In this document: in pieces, positions 18,448 through 26,511 of the stretch
How the letters are laid out: every line of letters starts with the position of its first letter
Position numbering within the stretch: position 1 is the stretch's first letter
NCBI RefSeq assembly: GCF_011046535.1
Contig: NZ_CP049257.1
Span: forward strand, 1,612,001-1,676,000
Origin: Nocardioides anomalus
GTDB taxonomy: Bacteria; Actinomycetota; Actinomycetes; Propionibacteriales; Nocardioidaceae
Reading direction: 5' to 3'
DNA: 64,000 nt
Position numbers and translations under genes: made by a program
The notes under the pieces: model-generated
Told to the model about the DNA's origin: nothing
Database searches by the model: none
The model's input: only the letters and a program-made list of their open reading frames with translations

Positions 18448-18551
18448 GCGCCGATCAACTGCTGCTCACCCGTTCCTCCTGCCCACCCACCGTACGGGTA
18501 CCCGGTGGAACCGGTTCGCTCCGGTGCCGGCGGATCGGGGAGGATGGAGGG

Positions 18552-19814
18552 GTGAGCGACCCCGACCTCCTCGACGACCTCGTGTGGCGCGGCCTGGTCG
18601 CGCACTCGACGGACCTCGACGCCCTGCGCGAGGCGCTGGGTGCGGGGAGCGTGCGGTTCTACGTCGGCTTCGACCCCACCGCGCCGAGCCTGCACATGGG
18701 CAACCTGGTGCAGATCCTCACGGCCAAGCGGCTGCAGGAGGCCGGCCACACGCCGTTCGCGCTGGTCGGCGGGGCCACCGGGATGATCGGCGACCCCAAG
18801 GAGTCCGGCGAGCGCACGCTCAACACCGTCGAGACCGTCCGGGACTGGGTCGAGCGGGTGCGCCGCCAGATCGAGCCGTTCCTCTCCTTCGAGGGTGAGA
18901 ACGCCGCGACGATGGTCAACAACTACGACTGGACCGCGAGCCTGTCGACCATCGACTTCCTGCGTGACGTCGGCAAGCACTTCCCGGTCAACCGGATGCT
19001 GGCCCGCGACGTGGTGAGGAGCCGGCTCGAGGCCGGCATCAGCTACACCGAGTTCTCCTACGTCCTGCTGCAGTCCATGGACTTCCTCGAGCTGTTCCGC
19101 CAGCACGGCGTGACCCTGCAGTTCGGCGGCTCGGACCAGTGGGGCAACCTCACCGGCGGGGTGGAGCTGATCCGCCGTGCCGACGGCGGCCACGCGCACG
19201 CCTTCGCCACGCCTCTGATCACCAAGGCCGACGGCACCAAGTACGGCAAGACCGAGGGCGGCGCGCTCTGGCTCGACCCGGAGATGATGTCGCCGTACGC
19301 CTTCTACCAGTTCTGGCTCAACGCCGAGGACGCCAAGGTGGAGGAGCTGCTCAAGGTCTTCACCTTCCTCACCCGCGCCGAGATCGAGGAGCTGGTCGCG
19401 GCCCACGCGGCCGAGCCCTTCCGGCGCGCCGCCCAGCGCCGGCTGGCCGCCGAGGTCACCACGCTGGTGCACGGCGCCGGGGCCACCGCGCAGGTAGAGG
19501 CGGCGTCCGCGGCGCTGTTCAGTGGCGGCTCGCTCGAGGGGGTCGACCCGGACGTGCTGGCCCAGGCGCTGGGCACGGCCCGCCCGTTGGTGCCCGCCCC
19601 CGAGGGCGCGACGCTCACCGACCTCTTCGTCGCCTCCGGCCTGGTGGCCAGCCGGGGCGAGGCGCGTCGCGCGTTCGCCGAAGGTGGCGCCTACGTCAAC
19701 AACGAGCGCGCCGAGGACCCGGAGCAGGTGCCCGGACCGGACGACTTCCTCGGCGGCCGGGTGCTGGTGCTGCGCCGCGGCAAGAAGAACTTCGCGGGGG
19801 TCACCGCCCCGTGA
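18552..19814 (+). CDS. tyrS: Tyrosyl-tRNA synthetase
   Basis: A 420-residue class I synthetase that charges tRNA-Tyr. The HIGH-like motif is PSLHMGNLV, the KMSKS-like motif is KYGKTEGG, and specificity residues lie in SYTEFSYVLLQSMDF and GGSDQWGN. A C-terminal S4 RNA-binding domain (LFVASGLVASRGEARRAF) completes it. GTG 18552 follows the -10-like GAGGAT by six bases. The next gene overlaps its stop. Confidence 0.96.
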   Translation: MSDPDLLDDLVWRGLVAHSTDLDALREALGAGSVRFYVGFDPTAPSLHMGNLVQILTAKRLQEAGHTPFALVGGATGMIGDPKESGERTLNTVETVRDWVERVRRQIEPFLSFEGENAATMVNNYDWTASLSTIDFLRDVGKHFPVNRMLARDVVRSRLEAGISYTEFSYVLLQSMDFLELFRQHGVTLQFGGSDQWGNLTGGVELIRRADGGHAHAFATPLITKADGTKYGKTEGGALWLDPEMMSPYAFYQFWLNAEDAKVEELLKVFTFLTRAEIEELVAAHAAEPFRRAAQRRLAAEVTTLVHGAGATAQVEAASAALFSGGSLEGVDPDVLAQALGTARPLVPAPEGATLTDLFVASGLVASRGEARRAFAEGGAYVNNERAEDPEQVPGPDDFLGGRVLVLRRGKKNFAGVTAP

Positions 19815-20836
19815 GCTGGCTCGCGGGGCTCGAGGAGCGCGCCCGCGCGGTCCTGCCGGCGCACGTCTTCGACTACGTCGCCACCGGCTCGGGCGGCAAC
19901 GCGACCCGCGACGAGGCGGCGGACGCCTGGCGCGCGGTCCGGCTCGCCCCGCACGTGCTGCGCGACGTCACCTCGGTCTCGCTGGCCACCACCCTGCTCG
20001 GCCACGAGTACGCCGTCCCGTGGGGCGTCGCGCCGACCAGCGCCCAGCGCGAGGTGCACGCCGGCGGGGAGCCCGCGATGCTGCGGGCCACCGCGGCGGC
20101 CGGGGCGCTCACCGTGGTCTCCAGCAACGCCGGCACCCGCTTCGCCGACCTGCCGGACGGGCCCTGGTGGCTCCAGGTCTACGTCCCCGCCGACCGGACC
20201 CTGGCCGAGCCGCTGCTGCACGCGGCCGTCGAGGCCGGCGCCTCCGCCCTGGTGCTGACCGTGGACACCCCGGTCGTGGCCCGCAAGCCCACCGAGTCGT
20301 CGTTCTGGGAGCTGGCCGACCCGCAGTGGCTGCGGGTCAACTTCGACGAGGGGTACGACGACCGCCCCGGCGCGGAGAAGGCCACCGACCTCGGCCCGCA
20401 CGACCTCGGCTGGCTGGCGGGCGTGAGCGGCCTGCCGGTGGTGGCCAAGGGCGTGCTCCGCCCCGACGACGCCCGCCGCTGCGTGGACGCCGGCGCCGCC
20501 GCGGTCTGGGTGTCCAACCACGGCGGTCGCCAGCTCGACCGGGCGCTGCCCACCGCGCTCGCGCTGCCCGCGGTGGTCGACGCCGTCGACGGGGCGACGC
20601 AGGTCTACGTCGACGGGGGGATCCGCAGCGGCCTCGACGTCGTGGCTGCGCTGGCGCTCGGCGCCGATGCGGCGTTCCTCGGGCGCCCGCCGGTCTGGGC
20701 GCTGGCCGAGGGCGAGGCCGCGGTGGCCCGGCTGCACGCCGAGCTGGCCGTAGAGGTCACCGAGGCGCTCACCCTGGCCGGCTGCCGCACCCCGGCCGAC
20801 GTGCGGGGAATCGCGGCGTTCCCCGCGACTCCGTAG
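19811..20836 (+). CDS. FMN-dependent alpha-hydroxyacid oxidase/dehydrogenase
   Basis: A 341-residue TIM-barrel flavoenzyme of the lactate/glycolate oxidase family. Signatures are FDYVATGSGGN, the FMN-binding PWGVAPTSAQ, LQVYVPAD, VLTVDTPV, the catalytic VSNHGGRQLDRALPT (His near residue 238) and the phosphate-binding VYVDGGIRSGLDVV. It oxidises an L-2-hydroxy acid to a 2-oxo acid; which one cannot be told. GTG 19811 overlaps the tyrS stop. Confidence 0.86.
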   Translation: MSWLAGLEERARAVLPAHVFDYVATGSGGNATRDEAADAWRAVRLAPHVLRDVTSVSLATTLLGHEYAVPWGVAPTSAQREVHAGGEPAMLRATAAAGALTVVSSNAGTRFADLPDGPWWLQVYVPADRTLAEPLLHAAVEAGASALVLTVDTPVVARKPTESSFWELADPQWLRVNFDEGYDDRPGAEKATDLGPHDLGWLAGVSGLPVVAKGVLRPDDARRCVDAGAAAVWVSNHGGRQLDRALPTALALPAVVDAVDGATQVYVDGGIRSGLDVVAALALGADAAFLGRPPVWALAEGEAAVARLHAELAVEVTEALTLAGCRTPADVRGIAAFPATP

Positions 20837-20847
20837 GCTTGGGGATC

Positions 20848-21819
20848 GTGCCCGAGAACCGTCGTCCGCAGCGTCCCACCGGCAAGAAGACCACCGCCGG
20901 CCGGGGTGGCGGCGCGCCCACCGGCCGGGGTGCCGGCCAGGGCCGAGGGCAGGGCGGCGGCCAGGGCAGCAGTCAGGGCGGCGGCCGGGGCAGCGGGCAG
21001 GCCAAGGGCGGCGGCCGCAGCGGCGGTCAGGGCGGCGCCGGCCGCAGTGCGCCCACGTCCGGTGCCCAGGGCCGCGGCGGCCGCTCGCCCGCCCGCCCGC
21101 CGCGCGACGACCGGCCCCCGCGCACCAAGGACCAGGCCGAGTACGACGGCCCGGACCTGCCCGAGAGCGTGACCGGCAAGGAGCTCGACCGCTCGGTGAC
21201 CGCCCAGCTCAAGGGCCTGCCCGAGAAGCTCGCCGCCCGCGTCGCGCGCCACCTGGCCGCGGCCGGTCTCTACATCGACCAGGACCCCGAGCTGGCCTAC
21301 CGGCACGCGCTGGCCGCCCGCTCGCGCGCGCCGCGGCTGGCCGTGGTCCGCGAGGCCGCCGGCGAGGCGGCCTACGCCTCGGGCCACTACGCCGAGGCCC
21401 TGGCCGACCTGCGGGCGGCCAAGCGGATGAACGGCGCCACGGCGTACCTCCCGATCATGGCCGACTGCCACCGCGCCCTCGGCCAGCCCGACCAGGCCGT
21501 GAAGCTGGCCAAGAGCCCGTCGGTGGAGGGCTTCGCGCCGCCGGCCAAGGCCGAGATGACCATCGTCGAGGCCGGGGCGCGCCGCGACATGGGCCAGGTC
21601 GACGCGGCGCTGCGCATCCTGGAGCAGGCGCCGCTGATGTCGAAGTCCCGCGAGCCGTGGGTGGTCCGCCTGCGCTACGCCTACGCCGACGCGCTGGCCG
21701 AGGCCGGCCGCACCGAGGAGGCGCTGGCCTGGTTCCACCGCACCCAGGCCATCGACTCCGAGGAGCTCACCGACGCCGCCCAGCGGGCCGCCGACCTGGA
21801 GAAGCAGGCCCAGTCCTAG
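20848..21819 (+). CDS. TPR protein with Gly/Arg-rich N-terminal tail
   Basis: A 323-residue protein in two parts. Residues 1-100 are a basic, disordered Gly/Gln/Arg-rich tail with many short GQGGG and GRG units. The remainder is helical TPR-like repeats (LAYRHALAARSRAPRLAVVREAAGEAAY; ALADLRAAKRM). The tail could bind RNA or ribosomes, but that is inference. The -10-like TAGGCT (20834-20839) includes the stop codon of the upstream gene, and GTG 20848 follows by eight bases. A TPR gene after tyrS is common in actinobacteria. Confidence 0.78.
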   Translation: MPENRRPQRPTGKKTTAGRGGGAPTGRGAGQGRGQGGGQGSSQGGGRGSGQAKGGGRSGGQGGAGRSAPTSGAQGRGGRSPARPPRDDRPPRTKDQAEYDGPDLPESVTGKELDRSVTAQLKGLPEKLAARVARHLAAAGLYIDQDPELAYRHALAARSRAPRLAVVREAAGEAAYASGHYAEALADLRAAKRMNGATAYLPIMADCHRALGQPDQAVKLAKSPSVEGFAPPAKAEMTIVEAGARRDMGQVDAALRILEQAPLMSKSREPWVVRLRYAYADALAEAGRTEEALAWFHRTQAIDSEELTDAAQRAADLEKQAQS

Positions 21820-21898
21820 GTCGCCCCTGTGGTGTGACCGACGTCATGGTCCCGGTGAGGTGCTGGCGCGGGCCGGTGGCGGGTACTGCCTGCGCAGA

Positions 21899-21928
21899 TT
21901 GACGGCAGGCTGACCACGGGGGTGTACT
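21899..21928 (+). promoter_or_regulatory. Promoter of the PP2C phosphatase gene
   Basis: TTGACG (21899-21904), an 18-bp spacer and TGTACT (21923-21928) resemble a housekeeping promoter. It would give a leader of about 45 bases before the Shine-Dalgarno GGAAGGAG of the phosphatase gene. Confidence 0.5.
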
Positions 21929-21978
21929 TCCTGCACCACATGCCCATCTCGGGGGCGTGGTCTCCGGAAGGAGTCGTG

Positions 21979-22791
21979 ATGCTCCGGTTCTCGGGCTCAG
22001 GGTGCAGTGACGTCGGGCGGGTGCGCCCGCACAACGAGGACTCCGCGTTCCTCGGTCCCTACGTCGCGCTCGTCGCCGACGGGGTCGGCGGCGCAGCCGC
22101 CGGTGAGATCGCCTCGGCCACCGCGGCGTACTCCGCCAGCGCGGTCGCGCTCGGCCGCACCGGCGGCCGGCCCGAGGCCGTGCTGGCCGAGGCGTACGCC
22201 GCCGCGGCCGCCGGCGTGCGGTTGGGGGTCCAGCGCGACCTCGACCGGCTGGGCATGGCCACGACGCTGACGATGGTGGTCACCGACGGCACCCACGTCG
22301 CGCTCGGCCACGTCGGCGACTCCCGCGCGTACCTCCTGCGCCAGGGGGTGCTGCGCCAGATCAGCCGCGACCACACCTACGTCCAGCACCTGGTCGACAC
22401 CGGCCAGCTGAGCCCGGAGGCCCGCAGCACCCACCCGTGGCGCAACGTGGTGCTGCGCTCGGTCGACGGCGACCCCGAGGGGGCAGGCGTGGACGTCACC
22501 CGGCTCGAGGTGTCGCCCGGCGACCGGCTGATGGTCTGCAGCGACGGCCTCACCGACCTGGTCGACGACGGCCGGATCGCCGAGGTCCTGGCCAGCGCCG
22601 AGCCCGACGAGGCCGCCGCCGAGCTGACCCGGATGGCCCTGGACGCCGGCGGGCGCGACAACATCACCGTGCTGGTCCTGGACCTGGTCGACGGCCCCCG
22701 GGTGGTGGGCGACGGCAAGCTCTACGGCGCGCTGGCGGACCCCTACAACGTGGTGGACCCCGCCGCGGTGCACCTCCCGCGGGTCAGCTGA
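21979..22791 (+). CDS. PP2C-family protein serine/threonine phosphatase
   Basis: A 270-residue metal-dependent phosphatase. Metal-binding motifs are RPHNEDSAF, LVADGVGGAAAGE, HVGDSRAYLL, VCSDGLTDLV and RDNITVLVL. It is the soluble PstP-like class that reverses Hanks-kinase phosphorylation, plausibly that of the kinase at 17008-18447. ATG 21979 lies five bases after the strong GGAAGGAG; a longer upstream reading frame lacks family similarity. Confidence 0.9.
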   Translation: MLRFSGSGCSDVGRVRPHNEDSAFLGPYVALVADGVGGAAAGEIASATAAYSASAVALGRTGGRPEAVLAEAYAAAAAGVRLGVQRDLDRLGMATTLTMVVTDGTHVALGHVGDSRAYLLRQGVLRQISRDHTYVQHLVDTGQLSPEARSTHPWRNVVLRSVDGDPEGAGVDVTRLEVSPGDRLMVCSDGLTDLVDDGRIAEVLASAEPDEAAAELTRMALDAGGRDNITVLVLDLVDGPRVVGDGKLYGALADPYNVVDPAAVHLPRVS

Positions 22792-22810
22792 CCTCTGCCA
22801 CACTGCGGCC

Positions 22811-23732
22811 GTGCACCACGTCGAGCGGCCGACCCTCGAGGGCACCGTCGCGGTCCGCGACGGGCGCCGGCTGAGCTTCGCCGAGTTCGGCTCGCCCCGC
22901 GGCGAGGCCGTGGTGTGGATGCACGGCACGCCCGGCTCGCGGCGCCAGATCCCGCTCGAGGCCCGTCGGTACGCCGACGCGCACGGGCTGCGCATCATCG
23001 GCGTGGACCGCCCGGGCATCGGCTCCTCCACGCCCTGGCTCTACGACCGGATCGCCGACTGGACCCCCGACCTCGAGCTCCTGCTCGACGCGCTGGCCAT
23101 CGACCGCTGCCGGCTGATCGGCCTGTCCGGCGGAGGGCCGTACGTGCTGGCCGCCGGCGCCCGGCTGCCCGAGCGCGTGCACGGTGTCGGCGTGCTCGGT
23201 GGGGTGGCGCCGACCCGCGGCCCGGACGCGGTCGTCGGCGGCCCCATCCGGCTCGCCGTACGCCTCGCGCCGGTGCTCCAGGCGGCCCGGGTCCCGCTCG
23301 GGGTGGCGATCACCCAGGGCATCCGGCTGGTGCGGCCGCTCGCCGGCAGCGCGTTGGACCTGTACGCCGCTGTCCAGCCGCCGGGGGACAGGCACCTGCT
23401 GAGCCGCCCGGAGTTCAAGGCGATGTTCCTCGACGACCTGCTCAACGGCAGCCGGTTCCAGACCTCGGCACCCCTCAACGACCTGGTGCTCTTCACGCGG
23501 GACTGGGGCTTCCCGCGTCGGCGACGTCAGCGTGCCGGTGCGCTGGTGGCACGGCGACGACGACCACATCGTGCCGTGGCGCCACGGCGAGCACGTGGTG
23601 TCGCTGCTCCCGGACGCCACGCTCACCACCATCGACGGTGAGAGCCACCTGGGCGGTCTGGGCATCGCCGAGGAGGTCCTGGCCACGCTCCTGGCCCTCG
23701 GACCCCGCCGGGCGGCGCGGTCGCGGCCCTGA
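22811..23732 (+). pseudogene. Alpha/beta hydrolase split by a +1 frameshift
   Basis: The first 235 codons encode an alpha/beta hydrolase with the oxyanion segment MHGTPGSRR and the nucleophile elbow GLSGGGP. At about 23511-23516 the frame changes: after FTRDWGF the match continues one base later as RVGDVSVPVRWWHGDDDHIVPW and then DGESHLGG, ending at 23732. Those downstream segments carry the catalytic Asp and His. Removing one C from the CCC run restores a roughly 306-residue enzyme. This is either an inactivating mutation or a sequence error. The start is GTG 22811, six bases after CACACT. Confidence 0.8.
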
Positions 23733-23870
23733 GCTCCTCGGTGCGGTGTTGCCGAGTCGTTGCCGTCTCGTGCCCCGGTCGTTGCCGACCGGACTGGTCA
23801 AGGTGACCCCCTCCTCGCCGATCTCGGCCAACCAGACCCGAGGGCGTCAGGAGGCCCTTAACCTCCTGCC

Positions 23871-25029
23871 GTGACGATGAGCGAGGACGGCTACGCGGCC
23901 CAGGCCGAGCTCGTCGTCGCCCTGCGCGGGGAGCCGGCGCCGCCGCCGCGCCGCCGGGTCGGCCGGGCGGGCGCGGTGCTGGTGGCGCTGGCCGCCCTGC
24001 TCGCCGTCGCCGGGGTCCACGAGCTGGCCGGCGCGGGGGGAGCCGGGCCACCCGAGCGCGTGGGACGCCGACGTCGCGCCGCTGGCCCGCTTCGTCGAGC
24101 AGGAGCGTGGGCTGGCCTTCGAGCACCCGGTCCGCCTGCGCGCCGAGGTCACGGCGGCCGGACCGGCCGCGGTCGTGGCCGCGCTGGTGCGGGCGCTGCT
24201 CGACCAGCACTTCGCCACCGCCGGCACCGGCCGGCCGGTCGTGGCCGCGCTGGTCGACGCCGACGCCCGCCGGGTCCAGGCCGCCTGGGCGCGCAGCCTC
24301 CCGCGGGACGAGCGCACGGGCCTGCCGCCGGTCGAGCCGCCCGCCGGGCCGGCGTACGCCCTGGCCGCGCCGCTCGTCGACCTGGCCGCCCAGCAGGGCG
24401 GCGACGCCGCGGTCGACGACCTCTTCCGCACCCCGCCCCGCACCGACGAGCCGCTGCTGGACCCCTGGACGCGGCTCGCCGACGCCCAGGGCTACCTCAC
24501 GGTGCCGGCGCCGGACCCCGGCGGCCGGGCCGAGCAGGTCGAGGAGGCCGGCACGGGTCCGCTGGCCTGGCTCGCGCTGCTCTCGGCCCGGTTGCCGGTG
24601 GCCGACGCGCTCACCGCCGTGGACGGCTGGGGCGGCGACGCCGCGGTCACCTTCCGCCAGGACGGGGCGCACTGCCTCGCGGCCGCCTTCCGCGGCGACA
24701 CCGACGCCGACACCGCCGAGATGCGGGCCGCCCTCGCCACCTGGGCGGCGGCCGGTCCGGCGGGTGCCACCCGAGCGGGACTGCGGGACGGGACGGTCTG
24801 GCTGCGGACCTGCGACCCGGCGGCCGCCACCCGCGAGCCCTCGGCCGCCGTCGTGGCGGCGCTCGTGGGCCGCGCCCGGACCTCGGCCGCGCTGGTGCGC
24901 GACGGGGTCGACGTACCGGTGGCCCGGTGCGCGGCCGACCGGCTGCTGCGGACCTCGGCGGCCGCGCGGCTGCCCCTCGGCGCCCGCGCGCCCGAGGTGG
25001 TCGCGGCCGTGGCCGCCTGCCGCGTCTAG
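23871..25029 (+). pseudogene. Membrane-anchored protein of unknown function split by a +1 frameshift
   Basis: Codons from GTG 23871 encode a short cytoplasmic start and one membrane helix (AGAVLVALAALLAVAGV). In the G6 run at 24035-24040 the frame is lost; the homologous reading continues one base later as PSAWDADVAPLARFVEQERG and runs to 25029. That WD..V..LA.FVE..RG..F.HPV pattern is a recurring actinobacterial extracellular domain of unknown function. One fewer G gives a continuous protein of about 385 residues. TAACCT ends six bases before the start, so the promoter looks intact. Confidence 0.72.
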
Positions 25030-25177
25030 AGCACCGTCGCGTCAGGCTGGTGCACAGCCGTCCCATGGGTCACAATGGGCACACAACTACACCGCTGTCG
25101 TTCGTACGACGTCTCGCTGTCCGATTCGAGCCCGCTGGGGAAGGCGCAGCTCGTGCCGCTGGATGGAGGAGGCGCAG

Positions 25178-25711
25178 ATGTACGGACCCCGCATGATGCT
25201 CGGCCCCGAGGTCAAGAGCACCACCCGTGGTGTGCTCTACGTCCACTCGGCGCCGTCCGCGCTGTGCCCGCACATCGAGTGGGCCGTCGGCGGCGTGCTC
25301 GGCGCGGCCGTGAACCCGTCCTGGATCCCGCAGCCCGCCCAGAGCGGCACCTACCGCACCGAGCTGTCCTGGAGCGGTGACTCCGGCTCGGCCGCGGCCA
25401 TCGCCTCGGCCCTGCGCGGCTGGAACCACCTGCGCTTCGAGGTCACCGAGGACCCGACGTCGACGACCGAGGGCCAGCGCTACTCCTACACCCCCGACCT
25501 GGGCGTGTTCCACGCCGTCACCGGGATGCACGGCGACATCATGATCCCCGAGGACCGGCTCAAGGCGGCCGTGGTCAAGGCCGCGCTGGGCGACACCACG
25601 CTGCTGGTCGAGATCGACAAGCTGCTCGGCAAGCCGTGGGACGACGAGCTCGAGACGTTCCGGCACGCCGGCGAGGGCGCCCCGGTCCGCTGGTTGCACC
25701 AGGTGGTGTGA
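25178..25711 (+). CDS. DUF3145 family protein
   Basis: A 177-residue protein conserved in actinobacteria and of unknown function. The family core RGVLYVHSAPSALCPHIEWA begins near residue 17, followed by GWNHLRFEVTEDPT and the C-terminal VRWLHQVV. ATG 25178 is preceded by GGAGGA at seven bases. The 148-base gap upstream includes a long untranslated leader but no gene that I can support. Confidence 0.84.
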   Translation: MYGPRMMLGPEVKSTTRGVLYVHSAPSALCPHIEWAVGGVLGAAVNPSWIPQPAQSGTYRTELSWSGDSGSAAAIASALRGWNHLRFEVTEDPTSTTEGQRYSYTPDLGVFHAVTGMHGDIMIPEDRLKAAVVKAALGDTTLLVEIDKLLGKPWDDELETFRHAGEGAPVRWLHQVV

Positions 25712-25720
25712 GCCGGCCGC

Positions 25721-25891
25721 TCAGCGGTGCCGGCGCGCCGTGGTCGGCGTGAACGACGATTCGGCCAGCCAGCCGTCGGTGTAGCCGAGGAAGTCGTCGC
25801 CCGCGGTCACCCGCGCTCGGATGACGCAGGTCCCGGACCTGGTCGAGCGCCGGCACAGCCGGAACGTCCCGGGCCGGCCAGGGGGTCGGAG
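25721..25891 (-). pseudogene. Decayed C-terminal fragment of a paralogue of the next gene
   Basis: The minus strand encodes TFRLCRRSTRSGTCVIRARV through GYTDGW and ends RRHR-stop. This aligns with the intact neighbour's SYKLCRNTTRSGTFTIQAKL and its terminal HHHHR-stop. Just upstream, DPLAGPG matches the neighbour's DPLTGTG but in another frame, so one base has been lost. The N-terminal two thirds are absent. This is a truncated, frameshifted tandem duplicate directly downstream of the intact gene. Confidence 0.65.
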
Positions 25892-25954
25892 CCGGTCGGG
25901 AAGCAGCCCGAGCCATATTGTCGGCCGCCACCGTCCGGCGGGTTGAGCCGCGTC

Positions 25955-26437
25955 TCAGCGGTGGTGGTGGTGCCGCTTCTTCTTCTTCGTGAGCACGAAG
26001 GTGTCGGCCGGCAGTTTGCCCTCGGTGATGTGGCCGTAGCCGTCGTCGACGGAGAGCTTGGCCTGGATGGTGAAGGTGCCGGACCGGGTCGTGTTGCGGC
26101 AGAGCTTGTAGGAGCCGGTGCCGGTCAGCGGGTCGTAGCCGTCCAGGAACGCACCGCCGGCCAGGGGCGTGAGCCCGGGGCCGGTGATGTAGACCTCGAT
26201 GGCCCACACACCCTCGGGCGGGGTCACGGCGTAGGAGTAGCCGTAGGGCTTGCACCCCTTGCGCAGCGGGCCGTCCACGCCGGTGATCGAGCCCCACTCC
26301 GGGTGCTCCTGCAGACCGGCCAACGGGTCGGTGTAGCGCGCCGGAGCCGGCGACGGGGCGCTCGCCTCGGCCGGTCCGGGGAGACCGAGCGAGGTCAGCA
26401 GGGCGAGGGCGGTGGTGCCGAGGACGCTGCGGAGCAA
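25955..26437 (-). CDS. Small secreted protein, basic His-rich C-terminus
   Basis: A 160-residue exported protein with signal peptide (LGTTALALLTSLGLPGPAEA), a beta-rich central domain with one cysteine pair (KGCKPYGY, YKLCRN) and the C-terminus LTKKKKRHHHHR. A TTG start at 26437 is supported by GGGAGGT six bases upstream. Function is unknown; the basic His-rich tail might bind a polyanion or metal. A degenerate paralogue follows it. Confidence 0.7.
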   Translation of the reverse strand: MLRSVLGTTALALLTSLGLPGPAEASAPSPAPARYTDPLAGLQEHPEWGSITGVDGPLRKGCKPYGYSYAVTPPEGVWAIEVYITGPGLTPLAGGAFLDGYDPLTGTGSYKLCRNTTRSGTFTIQAKLSVDDGYGHITEGKLPADTFVLTKKKKRHHHHR

Positions 26438-26511
26438 GACGGGACCTCCCGGGGTCGGCGTGTGACGGCCGTCTCTCCTGGGCTCAACGAGCCCGACGCG
26501 CCCGGGTCACG

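Noticed and set aside
23741..23870. Repeated GTTGCCG units between two broken genes
   Set aside because: Only three short, irregularly spaced copies; within expectation for GC-rich intergenic DNA.
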